Source: Endomicrobium sp.
GTDB lineage: Bacteria > Elusimicrobiota > Endomicrobiia > Endomicrobiales > Endomicrobiaceae
Reading direction: 5' to 3'
Assembly (NCBI GenBank): GCA_031264895.1
Contig: JAISDI010000191.1
Coordinates: forward strand, 1-16,143
Length of the DNA: 16,143 bases
This document shows positions 14,841-16,143 of the stretch, piece after piece. Both the position numbers and the translations under genes were made by a program. The notes under the pieces were generated by a model. That model searched no databases, was not told the DNA's origin, and was given only the letters and a program-made list of their open reading frames with translations. The stretch's first letter is position 1. Each line of letters starts with the position of its first letter.

Positions 14841-15905
14841 ATGCATTACAAAGGTTTGATTGAAAAGTACGGAAAATTTTTGCCCGTTACGGAAAAAACT
14901 CCGGTGATTTCCCTGCATGAAGGAAACACTCCTCTTATTCCGGCAAAAAATCTGCCTGAAAAGCTGGGTTTTAACGGCGAAATATATTTTAAGTTTGAAG
15001 GAATGAATCCTACGGGTTCGTTTAAAGACAGAGGAATGACTATGGCCGTTTCAAAAGCCGTCGAGGAAGGCAGTAAAGCCGTTATCTGCGCTTCTACGGG
15101 CAACACTTCCGCGTCGGCAGCCGCATACGCGGCAAGAGCAGCAATAAAATGCGTGGTTTTAATTCCGGAAGGGAAAATAGCGCTCGGAAAACTTTCACAG
15201 GCAGTTATGCACGGCGCCGAAGTTTTGGAAATAGACGGAAATTTTGACGAAGCTTTAAATCTTGTAAAAGAGCTTAGCAGCAAGTATCCTCTTACCCTGG
15301 TAAACTCAATAAATCCTTTCAGAATAGAAGGGCAGAAAACTGCCGCTTTTGAAATATGTGAAACTCTCGGCCAGTCGCCGGACTTTCAGTTTATGCCCGT
15401 CGGAAACGCCGGAAATATCACGGCTTACTGGAAAGGTTATAAAGAATATAACGAGCTTTTCCCTAAGCTGTACGCTCTTCCGAAAATGATGGGTTTTCAG
15501 GCGGAAGGCGCGGCTCCCATAGTCAAAGGTTACCCGATAGAAAAACCCGAAACTATAGCGACCGCCATAAGAATAGGAAATCCGGCTTCATGGAAAACCG
15601 CCGAAGAAGCAAGAGATGAATCCAACGGAGCGATAGATATTGTTACGGATAAAGAAATACTTGAAGCTTATGCAATGATTGCCGCAAACGAAGGAATTTT
15701 TTGCGAGCCGGCTTCGGCTTCGTCGCTTGCCGGACTTATTAAATACATAAAAAGCGGATACTTTAAAAACGCTCTTCCCGTAAAGGCAGTCTGTATTCTT
15801 ACAGGTCACGGGCTTAAAGATCCGGACACGGCCGTATCCAGCGCCGTCAAACCTAAAAAAGTAAAAGCTGACATTTCGAAAATTATAAACGCAATAGGCT
15901 TATAG
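14841..15905 (+). CDS. thrC: threonine synthase
   Basis: PLP-dependent threonine synthase, 354 residues, converting O-phosphohomoserine and water to threonine and phosphate, the last step of threonine biosynthesis. The short bacterial type is recognisable: VISLHEGNTPLIPA (22-35) and PTGSFKDRG (57-65), with K62 forming the PLP Schiff base. Also present are the STGNTSAS loop (86-93), which contacts the cofactor, GNAGNITAYWKGY (188-200), which binds the PLP phosphate, and IFCEPASASSLAG near the end. A TTG seven codons upstream (14820) is in frame, but AAAAGGA (14826-14832) lies inside that extension and eight bases before the ATG at 14841, which I take as the start. No terminator follows; the stop runs into the repeat-rich region at 15906. 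Other thr genes are not nearby. Confidence 0.95.
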   Translation: MHYKGLIEKYGKFLPVTEKTPVISLHEGNTPLIPAKNLPEKLGFNGEIYFKFEGMNPTGSFKDRGMTMAVSKAVEEGSKAVICASTGNTSASAAAYAARAAIKCVVLIPEGKIALGKLSQAVMHGAEVLEIDGNFDEALNLVKELSSKYPLTLVNSINPFRIEGQKTAAFEICETLGQSPDFQFMPVGNAGNITAYWKGYKEYNELFPKLYALPKMMGFQAEGAAPIVKGYPIEKPETIATAIRIGNPASWKTAEEARDESNGAIDIVTDKEILEAYAMIAANEGIFCEPASASSLAGLIKYIKSGYFKNALPVKAVCILTGHGLKDPDTAVSSAVKPKKVKADISKIINAIGL

Positions 15906-15989
15906 CGGAAAGGCTGTGTTACTTTAGTCTTTGTCATGGTCGTAAAATTCCTTGCCGGACGGAGTAGTCTTTGTTGCCGTAGGCCTCTT

Positions 15990-16015
15990 GTCACCCTGAA
16001 CTTGTTTCAGGGTCT
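15990..16015. repeat. palindromic repeat with TGAAC-TTG-TTTCA core
   Basis: ACCCTGAA (15993-16000) and TTCAGGGT (16006-16013) form an eight-base-pair stem around CTTGT, flanked by GTC and CT. I recognise this sequence type from intergenic palindromes dispersed in many unrelated bacterial genomes. That recognition is recalled and was not searched. Confidence 0.7.
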
Positions 16016-16030
16016 GCCGTTAAGAACGGC
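16016..16030. repeat. small inverted repeat
   Basis: GCCGTT (16016-16021) and AACGGC (16025-16030) pair across AAG. It directly abuts the preceding palindrome, so the two probably belong to one element. A three-base loop makes it a tight hairpin; no T-run follows. Confidence 0.55.
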
Positions 16031-16035
16031 TGTAG

Positions 16036-16060
16036 TCAGGGGTATTTTCGGTACCCCTGA
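16036..16060. repeat. inverted repeat with nine-base arms
   Basis: TCAGGGGTA (16036-16044) and TACCCCTGA (16052-16060) pair perfectly around TTTTCGG. The loop and arms do not resemble a terminator because no T-run follows on either strand. Confidence 0.6.
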
Positions 16061-16069
16061 ACCCCACGA

Positions 16070-16099
16070 CTTACTTTTTGCAGTCGGTCAAAAAGTAAG
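16070..16099. repeat. inverted repeat with eleven-base arms
   Basis: CTTACTTTTTG (16070-16080) and CAAAAAGTAAG (16089-16099) pair perfectly across an eight-base loop CAGTCGGT. This hairpin, with CAAAAACC after it, also resembles a repeat I recall from other bacterial intergenic regions. The T-run lies inside the stem, so it is not a standard intrinsic terminator. Confidence 0.6.
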
Positions 16100-16143
16100 C
16101 AAAAACCCTTGCCGCTGAAAGCATTCGCAAAAGATTTTTGAAG

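Larger units (their letters stand above)
15906..16143. other. non-coding repeat-rich region downstream of thrC
   Basis: This 238-base stretch has no believable gene. It holds a 10-base direct repeat TAGTCTTTGT (15925-15934 and 15965-15974, start to start 40 bases). Four different inverted repeats follow in tandem between 15990 and 16099. The pentamer TGCCG recurs four times. Such a build-up is typical of dispersed intergenic repeat elements. The window ends before the next gene. Confidence 0.6.

Noticed and set aside
14846..15283. 145-codon frame antisense to thrC
   Set aside because: Shadow of a well-supported gene, Ser/Pro/Ala-rich in the way antisense frames of this composition are.
15936..16118. 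Open frame of 60 codons on the + strand in the repeat region
   Set aside because: It runs through the four inverted repeats, has no ribosome site, and its peptide (with VTLNLFQG) is the familiar false translation of the TGAAC-TTG-TTTCA palindrome.
1..16143. CRISPR array, tRNA, rRNA, transposase or phage genes
   Set aside because: I looked for regularly spaced repeats, tRNA-like ends with TTCGA and rRNA landmarks and saw none; every long frame is explained by a housekeeping-type or known-family gene.

Overview
The window is an AT-rich bacterial chromosomal segment with densely packed genes. Most carry a recognisable Shine-Dalgarno sequence of the AGAGG, GCGGAG or GGAGG type. The gene set is DUF1844, Xth, ComF, FrlD-like kinase, PBP1A, a sugar-nucleotide transferase/mutase fusion, DUF502 and a HisRS with an RGEEL-type insert. 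Together with base composition and lysine/isoleucine-rich proteins, this recalls Elusimicrobiota of the Endomicrobium kind. That assignment is inference from general resemblance; no rRNA is present to settle it. I see no rRNA, tRNA, CRISPR array, transposase or phage gene.

Region 1 (1-4501, + strand): a DUF1844 gene is followed by a 355-base gap holding a strong intrinsic terminator. Then comes a tight run of four genes: exodeoxyribonuclease III (xth), a DUF1254/DUF1214 lipoprotein, a ComF-type phosphoribosyltransferase with a TTG start, and a fructoselysine-6-kinase-like PfkB sugar kinase. Gaps are 24-34 bases and no terminator separates them, so they are probably one transcript. Their functions do not form an obvious pathway.

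Region 2 (4561-12859): a class A penicillin-binding protein (- strand) is transcribed away from a + strand run. That run is a mannose-1-phosphate guanylyltransferase-like/PGM-like fusion, a complete phosphoglucomutase/phosphomannomutase, a DUF502 membrane protein and histidyl-tRNA synthetase. The 205-base divergent region carries two back-to-back sigma70-type promoters, one a perfect TTGACA-N17-TATAAT. PBP1A, the nucleotidyltransferase and the mutase suggest a cell-envelope and activated-sugar neighbourhood. The PGM-like half of the fusion has lost nearly all mutase motifs, while the next gene keeps them all.

Region 3 (12860-15905, + strand): phosphate acetyltransferase (pta), an amidohydrolase-2 family protein starting one base after the pta stop with no visible Shine-Dalgarno, and threonine synthase (thrC) with its own candidate promoter. 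No acetate kinase gene is in view.

Region 4 (15906-16143): non-coding, containing a 110-base cluster of four different inverted repeats. One is a palindrome with a TGAAC-TTG-TTTCA core of the kind widely dispersed in bacterial genomes.

No wholly new multi-gene system is evident. The points most worth a second look are the pseudo-mutase fusion beside an intact mutase, the palindrome cluster, the shortened HisRS C-terminus, the pta-amidohydrolase coupling, and the DUF1254 lipoprotein inside a DNA repair/comF operon.
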